A DNA stretch of 64,000 nt from an uncultured Sphingobium sp. (GCA_946885845.1 CAMPHJ010000010.1:13696-77695); one strand, 5' to 3'. Shown: positions 38,586-47,793, counted from the first letter of the stretch. Notes: generated from the letters alone by a model not told the origin. A program made the numbers and translations.

Positions 38586-39410
38586 TTACTCTCCTATGTC
38601 CGGGCTTGCAGATATGCCGCGCGCGATCCAGTCATGTGCGGGATCATTGGCAAACACCCAGTTGCGACGGGGACCGGCCATCACGTTCAGATAATAAAGA
38701 TCATAGCCATGCGGCGCCCCGACCGGGTGGTATCCGCGCGGCACTTTGACCACATCGCCATCCTCCACCGCCATCGTCTCGTCAATCGACCGGTCATCGG
38801 TATAGACGCGTTGGAAGGCAAAACCCTGCGGCGGCGAAAGGCGATGATAATAGGTTTCCTCCAGGAAGGTTTCTTCCGGCCACGCATCGCGATCATGCTT
38901 GTGGGGAGGATAGCTGGACCAATGTCCGCCAGGGGTGATGACTTCCACCACCAACAGGCTGTGCGCGTCCGCCTTGTCATCCAGTATGTTGCGTACGAAG
39001 CGCTGGTTCGTGCCATGTCCGCGCGTTTCCAGCCCCACATCTTCGGGCGCGATGACGCGCGGACGCCGATCACCGCCACCGGGCGCAGTGCAGATCGCCA
39101 CTTCCGTGGCACTGGCGGCCTCAATGCGGTAGGATGTCCCGGCAGGAACATAAACCGACGTCGCGGGTCCCGCAAAAACGTCTGTCCGACCGCCCAACTC
39201 GGCGAAACGCTCTTCGCCGGCCTTAACATCAATCACGCCGGACAGGATGACGAGGCATGCTTCCCGGCCTGCCTCTCCACCCTCATGGACCTGCCCCGCC
39301 GCCAGACGGAGCACCTTGAATCCGACATAACGCCAGCCCGCGCTTTCCGGTGTGACGTCTAGCATCACGCCGTGCGTGTCAGGATCGTGGCTGCGGACCT
39401 TGAGGCTCAT
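38586..39410 (-). CDS. iolB: 5-Deoxy-glucuronate isomerase
   Basis: A 274-residue double cupin typical of IolB. Metal-ligand residues appear in SSYPPHKHDRD, with the later EETYYHRLSPPQGFAFQRVY segment, and the PVGAPHGYDLYYLNVMAGP tail is diagnostic. It isomerises 5-deoxy-glucuronate to 2-deoxy-5-keto-gluconate. Its start overlaps the iolE stop by 4 bp. Confidence 0.95.
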   Translation of the reverse strand: MSLKVRSHDPDTHGVMLDVTPESAGWRYVGFKVLRLAAGQVHEGGEAGREACLVILSGVIDVKAGEERFAELGGRTDVFAGPATSVYVPAGTSYRIEAASATEVAICTAPGGGDRRPRVIAPEDVGLETRGHGTNQRFVRNILDDKADAHSLLVVEVITPGGHWSSYPPHKHDRDAWPEETFLEETYYHRLSPPQGFAFQRVYTDDRSIDETMAVEDGDVVKVPRGYHPVGAPHGYDLYYLNVMAGPRRNWVFANDPAHDWIARGISASPDIGE

Positions 39411-40300
39411 GCCGCCAGCCCCACCTCGGCGGCGAGGCTTCGGAGTGTCTCGAGGCCCAGCTGCTGGTACACGCGGGGATTGGCGATCGCTGGATCCTGC
39501 TCTGCCTCAACCACGATCCAGCCGATGTAGCCGATGCGGGCCAGCGCGCCCAGGAATGACGCATAATCATAGGCGCCGTCGCCAGGGGCAGTGAACATCC
39601 CACCGACCACGCCGTCGAGGAAGCTTGCGCCGCCAGCACGCAGCCTGTTGTACCGCCCACGGCGTACATCCTTGCAATGGACATGGTTCACGCGCTCGGG
39701 CCGTTCACCGATGATCTTCAGCGGATCGATACCGCCGCAAAGGGCATGGCCTGTGTCGAGCGTCAAACCGACATGCTCGTCGGTGACATCGAAGAAGCGC
39801 CGCAACTCTTCGGCAGTCTCGACAACGGTGCCGAGATGGTGATGGTAGGCGAAACGCAGCCCGCGCGTGTTTACATGCGCCGCCACCGCGTTCAACCGCG
39901 CGCCGAAGCGCTCCCAGGCCTGATCGTCGATCCGGGGATGGACATCGAGGGGACAGGACCGGTCGCCATGTACCGCGTTCGACGTTTCGGCGAGAATGAA
40001 GACGCTCGATCCCATCGCCTCCAGCAACGCGAGATGGTCTGCCATGGCGGCGATTTCGGCATCGGCGTCGCGCGTGAGAAGGTTGGACGAATACCAGCCG
40101 CCGACGATATCCAGCCCGTGGGTGGCCATGATCGGTTTCAAGGTGGCAGGATCGCGCGGGAACTTGCAGCCAAGCTCCACCCCATCGAAACCGATCTGGC
40201 TGACGTCATTCAACAGCTCGCACAGCGTGATGTCGCCGCCCAGTTCGGGCATGTCGTCATTGGCCCAGGCAATCGGGCTGACGCCCCAGCGTATCGTCAT
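39407..40300 (-). CDS. iolE: myo-Inosose-2 dehydratase
   Basis: A 297-residue xylose-isomerase-like TIM barrel of the IolE family. It begins with WGVSPIAWANDDMPELGGD and contains GFDGVELGCKFP, the HHHLGT and DTGHA segments and VEAEQDP, which hold metal and substrate ligands. It dehydrates 2-keto-myo-inositol to the 3,5/4-trihydroxycyclohexa-1,2-dione. ATGA overlaps join it to iolD and iolB. Confidence 0.95.
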   Translation of the reverse strand: MTIRWGVSPIAWANDDMPELGGDITLCELLNDVSQIGFDGVELGCKFPRDPATLKPIMATHGLDIVGGWYSSNLLTRDADAEIAAMADHLALLEAMGSSVFILAETSNAVHGDRSCPLDVHPRIDDQAWERFGARLNAVAAHVNTRGLRFAYHHHLGTVVETAEELRRFFDVTDEHVGLTLDTGHALCGGIDPLKIIGERPERVNHVHCKDVRRGRYNRLRAGGASFLDGVVGGMFTAPGDGAYDYASFLGALARIGYIGWIVVEAEQDPAIANPRVYQQLGLETLRSLAAEVGLAA

Positions 40301-42132
40301 GGCTTCCGCCTCTTCTTCATATCTTCATATCGAATGAGGGCCGCAGCGACTTCATCGCGGGCCGACACCTGCGGCACCGCGACGTCCCACCAATGCCCGC
40401 CCGACTGCGTCGTTACGGCCGGGTCGGTTTCAAGCACGATGACGTAGCTGGTCGATGATGCGGCTGCTCGGGCGAGCGCCTCTTCAAGCGAGGCAATGCC
40501 GGACACTTTTTCCGCACAGGCGCCCAGACTACGGGCGTGGGCGGCGAAATCGACCGTGGGGAGCGCTTCCTGCCGCGCATCGGCCAGCAGGTTGTTGAAA
40601 GGCCGCCCGCCTGTCGCCTGTTGCAACCGATTGATGCAGCCATAGCCGCCATTGTCGAGCAGCACGACGATGAGCTTGAAACCCAGCATGACCGACGTCG
40701 CCAGCTCTGAATTCAGCATCAGATAGCTGCCGTCACCGACAAGGACGAATGTTTCCCGCGCGGGGTCGGCCATCTTCACGCCCAGGCCGCCGGCAATCTC
40801 ATATCCCATGCAGGAAAAGCCGTACTCGACATGGTAGCCGCCTGGCTTCTTCACGCGCCATAGCTTGTGCAGTTCGCCCGGCAGGCCACCGGCCGCTCCC
40901 ACCACGACCGCGTCATCGGGCGCATGCCGTAACACCGCACCGATCACCGCCGCGTCGGAAGGAAGGCCATCGCACGGCGCCATCGCCGCGTCGGCCGCCT
41001 GGTTCCAGCCCGCCATGGCAACGCTATTCTCCCGCTCCCAGGCCTGTGGAACGCGCCAGCCCGCCAGCGCATCGGCCAGAGCCTCGATCACGACGCGCGC
41101 GTCGCCCACGACGCTCTTCGCGCCGTGCTTGTGCGCGTCATGCGGCGCGACATTGACCTGGAACAGATCGCCCTGGAACAGCGTGCGTGACCCCGTGGTG
41201 AAATCCTGCAGCCGGGTGCCGATGCCGATGATGAGGTCCGCATCGAGCGCGGCGCGATTGGCGGCGCTGGTCCCGGTGACGCCGATCGCGCCAAGCAACT
41301 GGCCGTGACTGGCGATGAGCGCACCCTTCCCCGCCTGCGTTTCCGCAACGGGAATGCCTGTGGTCTCCGCCAGCGCGGCTAACGCATCTTCGGCGCGGGA
41401 ATAGAGGACACCGCCGCCGGTCACGATCAGTGGCCGCTGCGCGGCACGCACCGCCTGTACCAGCGCGTCAAATTCCGTTTCGTCGGGGCGGGGTCGTCGC
41501 TGCCGCCACAGGCGCGGTTCCAGGAAGCTGACCGGGCAATCGAAAGCCTCCGCCTGCACATCCTGGCACAGGGACAGGGTGACGGGACCGCAACGGGCCG
41601 GGTCAGTCATCACCGCCATGGCGCGCGGGGCGGCATCCAATATCTGTTCGGGCCGGGTAATGCGGTCGAAATAGCGGCTGACCGGGCGGAAACAGTCGCT
41701 GGCGCTGACCGTCCCATCGCCGAAATTCTCAATCTGCTGAAGCACGGGATCGGGCAGGCGGCTGGCGTAGACGTCACCGGGCAGGAACAGCACCGGCAAA
41801 CGGTTGACATGGGCAAGCGCGGCGGCGGTCACCATATTGGTCGCGCCCGGCCCGATCGACGTCGTGCAGGCCATTGCCCGCTGGCGACGATTTGCCTTGG
41901 CGAAGGCGATGGCGGCATGCGCCATTCCCTGCTCATTATGGGCGCGATAGGTAGGAAGACCATTGCCAATGTCCGCCAGCGCCTCCCCGACGCCTGCGAC
42001 ATTGCCATGGCCGAAGATCGCCCACACCCCAGCGAAAAAAGGTTGCTCGACCCCGCCGATCTCGACGCGCTGCGCCGCCATCCAGCGAATGAGCGCCTGC
42101 GCCATGGTCAGCCTGACGGTTTCTCCGCTCAT
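40297..42132 (-). CDS. iolD: 3D-(3,5/4)-Trihydroxycyclohexane-1,2-dione acylhydrolase
   Basis: A 611-residue thiamine-diphosphate enzyme of the acetolactate-synthase fold. The N-terminal part contains GHGNVAGVGEAL and the catalytic glutamate region AHNEQGMAHAA. The C-terminal cofactor domain has VGDGSYLMLNSEL, the GDG...N thiamine motif. It opens the trihydroxycyclohexanedione ring to 5-deoxy-glucuronate. The start at 42132 is chosen because it forms the same ATGA overlap with iolC as the other pairs in this operon; an in-frame codon at 42162 is less likely. Confidence 0.95.
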   Translation of the reverse strand: MSGETVRLTMAQALIRWMAAQRVEIGGVEQPFFAGVWAIFGHGNVAGVGEALADIGNGLPTYRAHNEQGMAHAAIAFAKANRRQRAMACTTSIGPGATNMVTAAALAHVNRLPVLFLPGDVYASRLPDPVLQQIENFGDGTVSASDCFRPVSRYFDRITRPEQILDAAPRAMAVMTDPARCGPVTLSLCQDVQAEAFDCPVSFLEPRLWRQRRPRPDETEFDALVQAVRAAQRPLIVTGGGVLYSRAEDALAALAETTGIPVAETQAGKGALIASHGQLLGAIGVTGTSAANRAALDADLIIGIGTRLQDFTTGSRTLFQGDLFQVNVAPHDAHKHGAKSVVGDARVVIEALADALAGWRVPQAWERENSVAMAGWNQAADAAMAPCDGLPSDAAVIGAVLRHAPDDAVVVGAAGGLPGELHKLWRVKKPGGYHVEYGFSCMGYEIAGGLGVKMADPARETFVLVGDGSYLMLNSELATSVMLGFKLIVVLLDNGGYGCINRLQQATGGRPFNNLLADARQEALPTVDFAAHARSLGACAEKVSGIASLEEALARAAASSTSYVIVLETDPAVTTQSGGHWWDVAVPQVSARDEVAAALIRYEDMKKRRKP

Positions 42133-44060
42133 AGCGCCTGTGTCCGCCTTGCGTCGCGCCATGCCTGTGCCAGCATGTTGAAACTCGCGGCCATCTGCGC
42201 GACGGCCTCTTCATCGTCGATCTCATCCTTGAACCAGCGCATGGCGGGCTCCACCCATATCGTTCGGCCGACAGCGAAACCCTTGACCAGCGGGTGCTCA
42301 ACGGCGGCGGAAAAGCTGGTCAGCAAGGCGTCCTCTTCCGATGCCAGCCCCAGCAGCAATATACCGCGGCAGTAGGGATCGCGCGCCGCGATTACCCGTT
42401 CGATGGCCGCCCAGGTCGCCGGTTCGACCGCTGGCTCCAGCTTCCACCAGTCGGGATACACGCCCAGATCATATATATGCTCGATCACCTTGGCCACCGT
42501 GTCAGTTTCGACCGGGCCGCTCTTGGAGGCGATGACCTCCAGCAATAATTCGTGCCGCCTGTGCCGACATGCCTCGAACAGGTTGAGGATCTGCCGGTCC
42601 TGATCGGCGCGAAGCTCCGCCGGATCATCGGGATGATAGAAAACCAGACATTTGACCACATGGTCGAGCGGCCAGTCGGCCAAGATCGTGGCGGCTTCGC
42701 GCCCGCCTTCGAACCGCAAGGGTCGCGATCCGGGCAATTCGATCGGCCGACCGATCCAACAGGTCGTGTCGGCAGCCATTTCCAGCGCGGTCCGTCCATA
42801 GCGGCCGTCGGCGAGTAGCCCGAAACCGGCATCGCCACCGGCAACCTCAGCCATGGCTTGCAACGCCAATTCCTTGAACCGCGATACGCGATGCAAGTTG
42901 TTGGTGCCCAGTTCCTCGACAAGTTCGTCAAACTGGGCGCGATGGTCGATCGCCAGCACGGTCAGGTCGCCATGTTCCGCCAAGCGATTGGTCGCCCAAT
43001 GCGTATGTTCCAGCGCGGCGCTGTCGCGCAGGCGCGCGGGCCAATCACTGCGCGAAAGGAACACTCGCAGTTCCTCCCAGCTCGGCTGGGCTGGGGCGCA
43101 GCCGTGCCGCGACACGACGATGGCACCGCAGGCGTTGCCATAGGTGCAGCATTGCTCGATGCTTTCATCACGCAGCCAGCCGCGCAGGAACCCGGCCATG
43201 AACGCGTCCCCCGCGCCCAAAACGTTGAACACTTCGATGGGAAAGCCCTTGCCGACAATGCCCTGGTCCAGATGGTCCGGTATCGCGCCTGGCAAGGCGA
43301 CACATCCGTCCGATCCGCGCTTGCACACCAGCAGCGCGTCGCTGCCCGCGCGGATTTCGAGCAGGGCCGCGATGGTGTCGGTGGTGCCGCCCAGAATGTG
43401 GATTTCCTCCTCCGTCCCGACGATGAGGTCGCACAGGGGCAGGATTTCCTGCAAGTCCTGCGTCACCCAATTGCTCGAAACGAAACGGTCTTCCCCATTG
43501 TCCTTCGACGCCAGCCCCCACAGCACTGGGCGGTAATCGATGTCGAAGATGACACGGCCGCCAGCCGCCCTGATCGCCTGCACCGCTTTCAATGTGGCGG
43601 CGCGGACGCCCGGCTGCGAAAGATGCGTGCCGTTGATCAAAAGCGCGCCGGCGGAGGCGACGAAATCGGGATCGATATCCTCTTCGCACAGCGCCATGTC
43701 GGCGCAATTTTCACGGTAGAAGATGAGCGGGAAACGATCCGCATCGCGAATGCCCAGGATGACGAGCGCGGTCAGCCGATCTGGATCGCTGATGACACCG
43801 GTGACATCGACCCCCTCCGCCGCCAGTTGCTCAATAATGAAGCGCCCCATATGGTCGGACCCGACACGCGTGATAATGCCCGTATGAAGCCCCAGCCGCG
43901 CTGCGCCGATGGCGCTGTTGGTGGGACTGCCCCCGACATATTTGGCAAAGGAACCCATATCCTCCAGCCGCCCGCCGACCTGTTCGCCATAAAGGTCGAT
44001 GCCTGAACGGCCCAGAGTGATAAGTTCCAGGGCGCGACCGCCCGTCGAAGTACCGCTCAT
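42129..44060 (-). CDS. iolC: Bifunctional 5-dehydro-2-deoxygluconokinase / aldolase-like (IolC-DUF2090)
   Basis: A 643-residue fusion. Residues 1 to about 330 are a PfkB sugar kinase (GGSPTNSAIGAARLG near the start, and NVLGAGDAFMAGFLRGWL with the catalytic Asp). Residues from about 350 form a DUF2090 domain (LAIDHRAQFDELVEELG...GFGLLADGRYG). The kinase phosphorylates 2-deoxy-5-keto-gluconate. The DUF2090 part is thought to be the cleaving aldolase (IolJ-type role), producing dihydroxyacetone phosphate and malonate semialdehyde, and it would explain the absence of a separate iolJ. It overlaps the upstream esterase gene by 4 bp. Confidence 0.93.
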   Translation of the reverse strand: MSGTSTGGRALELITLGRSGIDLYGEQVGGRLEDMGSFAKYVGGSPTNSAIGAARLGLHTGIITRVGSDHMGRFIIEQLAAEGVDVTGVISDPDRLTALVILGIRDADRFPLIFYRENCADMALCEEDIDPDFVASAGALLINGTHLSQPGVRAATLKAVQAIRAAGGRVIFDIDYRPVLWGLASKDNGEDRFVSSNWVTQDLQEILPLCDLIVGTEEEIHILGGTTDTIAALLEIRAGSDALLVCKRGSDGCVALPGAIPDHLDQGIVGKGFPIEVFNVLGAGDAFMAGFLRGWLRDESIEQCCTYGNACGAIVVSRHGCAPAQPSWEELRVFLSRSDWPARLRDSAALEHTHWATNRLAEHGDLTVLAIDHRAQFDELVEELGTNNLHRVSRFKELALQAMAEVAGGDAGFGLLADGRYGRTALEMAADTTCWIGRPIELPGSRPLRFEGGREAATILADWPLDHVVKCLVFYHPDDPAELRADQDRQILNLFEACRHRRHELLLEVIASKSGPVETDTVAKVIEHIYDLGVYPDWWKLEPAVEPATWAAIERVIAARDPYCRGILLLGLASEEDALLTSFSAAVEHPLVKGFAVGRTIWVEPAMRWFKDEIDDEEAVAQMAASFNMLAQAWRDARRTQAL

Positions 44061-45397
44061 TGCCTGCCCCCGCCATGGATGGATAAGGACGGGGCGGTGT
44101 CGTGCCGGTCGATCGCGGCCAGGATGTCGGCCACCACGTCGCGGCTGCGGAACTGCAACGACAGCCGATCGGCATCCGTCAGCAGTTGAACCATGCAGAC
44201 GAAGACCACATCATTTTGCGGATCAGCCCAGAACCAGCACCCCGCGGCGCCATCCCAGAAATAGGTGCCGCGCCCCAGACGCACGCCCGCCTGTTGCGGA
44301 TCGGTGATCGTGACGCCGTTATAGGCATATTCATAGCCGGGCCGCAGAGAGTGCGGCGGCGTGCCGAACCCGCCAATGAGCAGATGATCGGGCGTATGGC
44401 TGTGCATCATCAGGGCGGCGGCTTCGCGGCTGATGATCCGCTTGCCATCCAGTTCCCCCTGACCCAGCAGCATGCGGCCAAAGCGCAGATAATCGCCAGC
44501 GGTCGACGCCAGGCCACCCCCGCCCGACGCGAGGAGGGGCGCGCTGTCATAGGGAAGCACCACGTCCCGAGGCGTCAGGCCAGAGATATTCTCATAGTTG
44601 AGTTCCTCGTCATCGCGGCTCACTTCGATCAGCGTGTCGCCCGCCAGCGAATAAAGCGTGGCGAGACGGTGGCGCTTTTCTTCGGGCACGATGAAGTCGG
44701 TATCGACCATGCCGAGCGGATCGAAAATGCGTTCGCGCATGAAGTCCCGCAGGCTCATGCCGCTCAGGCACTCGACGATGATGCCCTGCACGTCCATCGA
44801 TGCGCCATATCGCCACCCGGTGCCCGGATGGAAAGCAAGCGGCACCTGCGCCAAACGCTTCAAATACTCCCGCGCACTGATGTCATGGGGGATTGCCGGA
44901 ACATGGGCGGCACGAAAAAGGCGGTCGACCGGCTCGTCGGTAAAACCATAGGCGAAACCGGCCTGGTGCGTCATCAGATGCTCCAGGGTCGGCGGACTGG
45001 CGGGGGGAACGAGCGACAAGGCGTCGGGGAACAGGCCCTGCTCAAGCACCAGCAGGTCGGCGAGTTCGGGCAGGTGATCGGCAATCGGGTCGGATGGCGA
45101 CCATTTACCTTCGTCCCAGAGGATCATCATCGCGACCGCCGTTACCGGCTTGGTCATCGAATAGAGCCTGAAGATAGAATCTTCCTGCATCGGGTCGCGC
45201 GCAGCGACGTCGCGCCAACCGATCGCTGAACCGTGCACGGCGGCATGGCCCCGCCATATAGCCGTCGCCGCACCGCTCAGCAATCCGCGCTCGATTGCAT
45301 CGCTCAGAAGCGCGTCCACCTTGAACCAGTCCTGTGCCGGGTGAATTAGAGCGTCTTTCGCAATATCGGTGCATTGGCCCGGCAGCTGCCCCACCAT
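44057..45397 (-). CDS. Serine hydrolase (beta-lactamase/family VIII esterase) at the head of the iol operon
   Basis: About 446 residues with the SxxK nucleophile motif SMTK in RLYSMTKPVTAV, a tyrosine motif near GWRYGASMD, and a C-terminal GAAGCWFWADP segment. No signal peptide is evident. The start at 45397 follows AGAGGAGAGGG, whereas an upstream ATG at 45424 lies inside the AT-rich element. It is the first gene of the transcript and is coupled by ATGA to iolC. A de-esterifying role on an acylated inositol is possible but inferred only from position. It is not closely similar to the hydrolase at 2484. Confidence 0.83.
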   Translation of the reverse strand: MVGQLPGQCTDIAKDALIHPAQDWFKVDALLSDAIERGLLSGAATAIWRGHAAVHGSAIGWRDVAARDPMQEDSIFRLYSMTKPVTAVAMMILWDEGKWSPSDPIADHLPELADLLVLEQGLFPDALSLVPPASPPTLEHLMTHQAGFAYGFTDEPVDRLFRAAHVPAIPHDISAREYLKRLAQVPLAFHPGTGWRYGASMDVQGIIVECLSGMSLRDFMRERIFDPLGMVDTDFIVPEEKRHRLATLYSLAGDTLIEVSRDDEELNYENISGLTPRDVVLPYDSAPLLASGGGGLASTAGDYLRFGRMLLGQGELDGKRIISREAAALMMHSHTPDHLLIGGFGTPPHSLRPGYEYAYNGVTITDPQQAGVRLGRGTYFWDGAAGCWFWADPQNDVVFVCMVQLLTDADRLSLQFRSRDVVADILAAIDRHDTAPSLSIHGGGRQ

Positions 45398-45417
45398 CCC
45401 TCTCCTCTGGAAATTAC

Positions 45418-45439
45418 ATTCCATGATATATTAGATCAG
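45418..45439 (-). promoter_or_regulatory. AT-rich ATGGAAT element, copy 4, at the iol operon head
   Basis: Read on the minus strand, CTGATCTAATATATCATGG and then AAT. It lies 21-42 nt before the esterase start, the expected place for a promoter or operator of the whole iol operon, and shares the ATGGAAT block with copies at 24691, 26691 and 32261. Confidence 0.45.
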
Positions 45440-45468
45440 AACGTTCGGTGCAATAGCTCAATCGGAAG

Positions 45469-46338
45469 CTAGGTGTTTTTTATCTGACCCCGATCCGATG
45501 CCGCTTCATCACGGCGGGCAGCCGCACCAATGGCGAGCGACTGGGCCAGGCACATCGATGCGGCAAGCGAGCGAAAGCCGCGCACTTCGGACTCGCGCAC
45601 CTGAAGGATCAGATTCGCGTCTCTGGCTATCGGGCCGATGACGCTGTCGGTGATTGCGATGACCGGGCAGCGATCCTTTGCCGTCTCGACCAAGTTCAAC
45701 GTTTCATGACTATAGGGCGAAAAACTGATTGCCAGCATGACGTCGCCGGCACCAAGCCCGCCGACCTGCTGGATCTGAAGCCCAGCTAGTCCATCGACAA
45801 GGACGGTTCGCTTGCCCGCCTGTCCCAGCATATAGGCGAGGTAAGTCGCGACAGGGAATGAACGACGAAACCCCGCCACGAAAACGGTCTCCGCCTCGTG
45901 AAGCATCTCAATCGCTTCGGACAGTTCGCGCAAGCCTACCGCGTGATTTAAATTTTCCAGGGCAAGAATATTTCCTTCGACGAATTCCGAAAGCAGCTGG
46001 CGCGGGCCTTCAGCTTCCCCGGTTGTCCCGTAGCGATGCTGCCGGATCCGTTCGGCATAGCCGACGGAGCGATCCTCACGCAGCAGGCCATCGCGCACCA
46101 GGCGCTGCATCGGGGTGGCACCTGAAAAGCCAAAGGCTTGGGCAAAGCGGACGATGGCAGACGGTTGAACGCCGCTGCGCTCCGCCACCACAGCCAAGGT
46201 TTCAAAGGCTATGTCGTTCGGTTCGTCCAGAATGTGTCGGGCGATGCGCTGCAGCCGGTCACTGAGATCATCGTAGCGCGCACGGATCACATCCAGAAAC
46301 TCGTCCAGATCGCGGGGTTGTGAAACATTTTCCAACAT
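45469..46338 (-). CDS. MurR/RpiR-family regulator (HTH + SIS), probable iol regulator
   Basis: A 289-residue protein with an N-terminal RpiR HTH (FETLAVVAERSGVQPSAIVRFAQAFGFSG) at about 45-75 and a C-terminal SIS sugar-phosphate-binding domain (about 125-270) containing SFSPYSHETL and AITDS. Such regulators respond to phosphorylated sugars; 2-deoxy-5-keto-gluconate 6-phosphate would be the logical ligand. It sits directly upstream of the iol operon on the same strand, 71 bp from the esterase start. IolR-type control is inferred from position. Confidence 0.87.
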   Translation of the reverse strand: MLENVSQPRDLDEFLDVIRARYDDLSDRLQRIARHILDEPNDIAFETLAVVAERSGVQPSAIVRFAQAFGFSGATPMQRLVRDGLLREDRSVGYAERIRQHRYGTTGEAEGPRQLLSEFVEGNILALENLNHAVGLRELSEAIEMLHEAETVFVAGFRRSFPVATYLAYMLGQAGKRTVLVDGLAGLQIQQVGGLGAGDVMLAISFSPYSHETLNLVETAKDRCPVIAITDSVIGPIARDANLILQVRESEVRGFRSLAASMCLAQSLAIGAAARRDEAASDRGQIKNT

Positions 46339-46675
46339 CTAGGTTTTCCTTCTGGGACACAAAGATAGGGACCAGCGGCAAGAGGGGAGAGAACCAATCC
46401 CTCTGACATTCCGCCTCATTTAGAACACAAATTCTCGATCGCAAAAAAACAATTTTACCTGAAGCGATCACCACCTATGGCGCTGCGAGGGATCAGCTGA
46501 GTAACCGGGAGGACAGGCGCCGCTCCTTAAAACGACAGAAAAGTATAGCGATTCTCTCTCAGTCAATTGCGCATTCCCGATGGTTTCCACGCGCTACATA
46601 CAAGTTCCTTATTATGCCTTTCGTCATTCTCGAACGCGGAGCTCGTAGGGCGTAGCGAAGCAGGCCATTGCTTAT
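46339..46675. other. 337-bp gap upstream of the RpiR gene
   Basis: I see no gene. The RpiR promoter should lie here; an A-rich patch at 46441-46456 beside GCGATCACC may be part of it. The right side adjoins an IS3 remnant. Confidence 0.4.
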
Positions 46676-46880
46676 CTATTCAGCGGCGGACGCCTGTGGG
46701 GTCTCGTGTCCCAGGGATGAGTGCGCCCTCTCCTGATTTGTAGTCCTCTGCCCAGGCGGAGATCACCACGCGGACATGGTCGAGGCTCAGGAACAGAGTC
46801 TCGTTGAGCAGCTCGTCGCGCATGCGACCATTGAAGCTCTCGACGTAGCCGTTCTGCATCGGCTTGAGCGCGCGCTTTGC
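46676..46880 (-). pseudogene. IS3-family transposase C-terminal remnant
   Basis: The segment [20 protein letters not shown] and then [19 protein letters not shown] is the end of an IS3 orfB, including its catalytic glutamate in VESF. One extra base near 46740 shifts the tail; the expected HSSLGHETP sequence is in another frame up to the TAG at 46676-46678. The 5' limit is approximate. It is a different IS3 lineage from the element at 49321-50550. Confidence 0.8.
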
Positions 46881-47568
46881 GCCGACCTTGCGTCCAGCGT
46901 TCCACGACACCCGCTCACGAGCGGCGGGATCAAATTCTGATAATCCCATGACACATCTCCAGTGGCCATGATGGCCAAGGGGATAACGTCCAACCAAGCA
47001 GGTGGCGGCAGATCACGAGGCGGCCGCGATATGCAAAAAGTTAGCGAATTTTCATAAAATCACCTAACTTCCCTATAGATCACCGATGACAGCCGACCTT
47101 TGCTGCCATTTAGCGGGCCATTTCGGCCGATCATGAGAAGACGTCTCGCCCATCAAATCCTTGCGGCAGCGATCATCCCGATCACAGTCAGGATGGTCGC
47201 ACATATTCATCGCGCCGTAACTCATGCGAAGCGGCCGTGCACAAGGCTCCGCCGAGTGGCGGCGAGCTTCACGGCGCGATCGATCTGCCCTTGCGTCCGC
47301 GCCATTGCGATCCGGCGACAGCGGACTTCTGCTGGGCTGGCCAACACGCCTTGACGCGGTTGCGCACAAATTTTGCGGGCCGCGCTTCGCGCCCGTGCGT
47401 GCGGGCGACGGGCATCAGCTCGTTCCGAAAGATCGAGATCGGCATAGCTGATCGCTTTGCTGACGCAATGCACCGCCGCGCCTGCAGCATTCGGACTTGC
47501 AGGCCCTTCACCAGCGGGAGCGCCATTTTCAATCTCATCATTGGGGGTCTCATGTCTTTGCTCACGGT
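46881..47568. other. 688-bp degenerate region
   Basis: Several overlapping minus-strand frames of 60-130 codons exist, but none has a convincing ribosome site, known motif or dominant frame. The DNA downstream of the tautomerase could be one decayed gene whose frames are now broken. I assign no function. Confidence 0.4.
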
Positions 47569-47793
47569 TCAGGCCGGAACCTTGCCGGCGAGGGCGTGCA
47601 GCAGTTGGCCGCCAATGCCCCAATCGCCCTGCTCGACCTCTTTGATGCGCACCCAGGTGACCTGGCGCATGGCTTCGCCCTCCACTTCGATCATGGCTTC
47701 CGTGACATTGGTGATGAGCCGGCGCTTTTCCTCAGCGGTGAACACATCCTTGATGACTTCAATCGCGACCAGGGGTATTTTCCTCTCCTTCAT
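47569..47793 (-). pseudogene. 4-Oxalocrotonate tautomerase-family gene with lost start codon
   Basis: The frame encodes PLVAIEVIKDVFTAEEKRRL and then the WVRIKEVEQGDWGIGGQ tail of small tautomerases. In this family Pro1, exposed after removal of the initiator Met, is the catalytic base. Here the codon before the proline is ATA (47776-47778), preceded by AAGGAG at normal spacing, so the native ATG seems to have mutated. Initiation at the ATG at 47793 would bury the proline five residues in as MKERKIPLV, removing activity. It lies in a decayed zone. Confidence 0.7.

Noticed and set aside
42858..44006. A 382-codon plus-strand frame opposite iolC
   Set aside because: Antisense shadow of the PfkB kinase domain.
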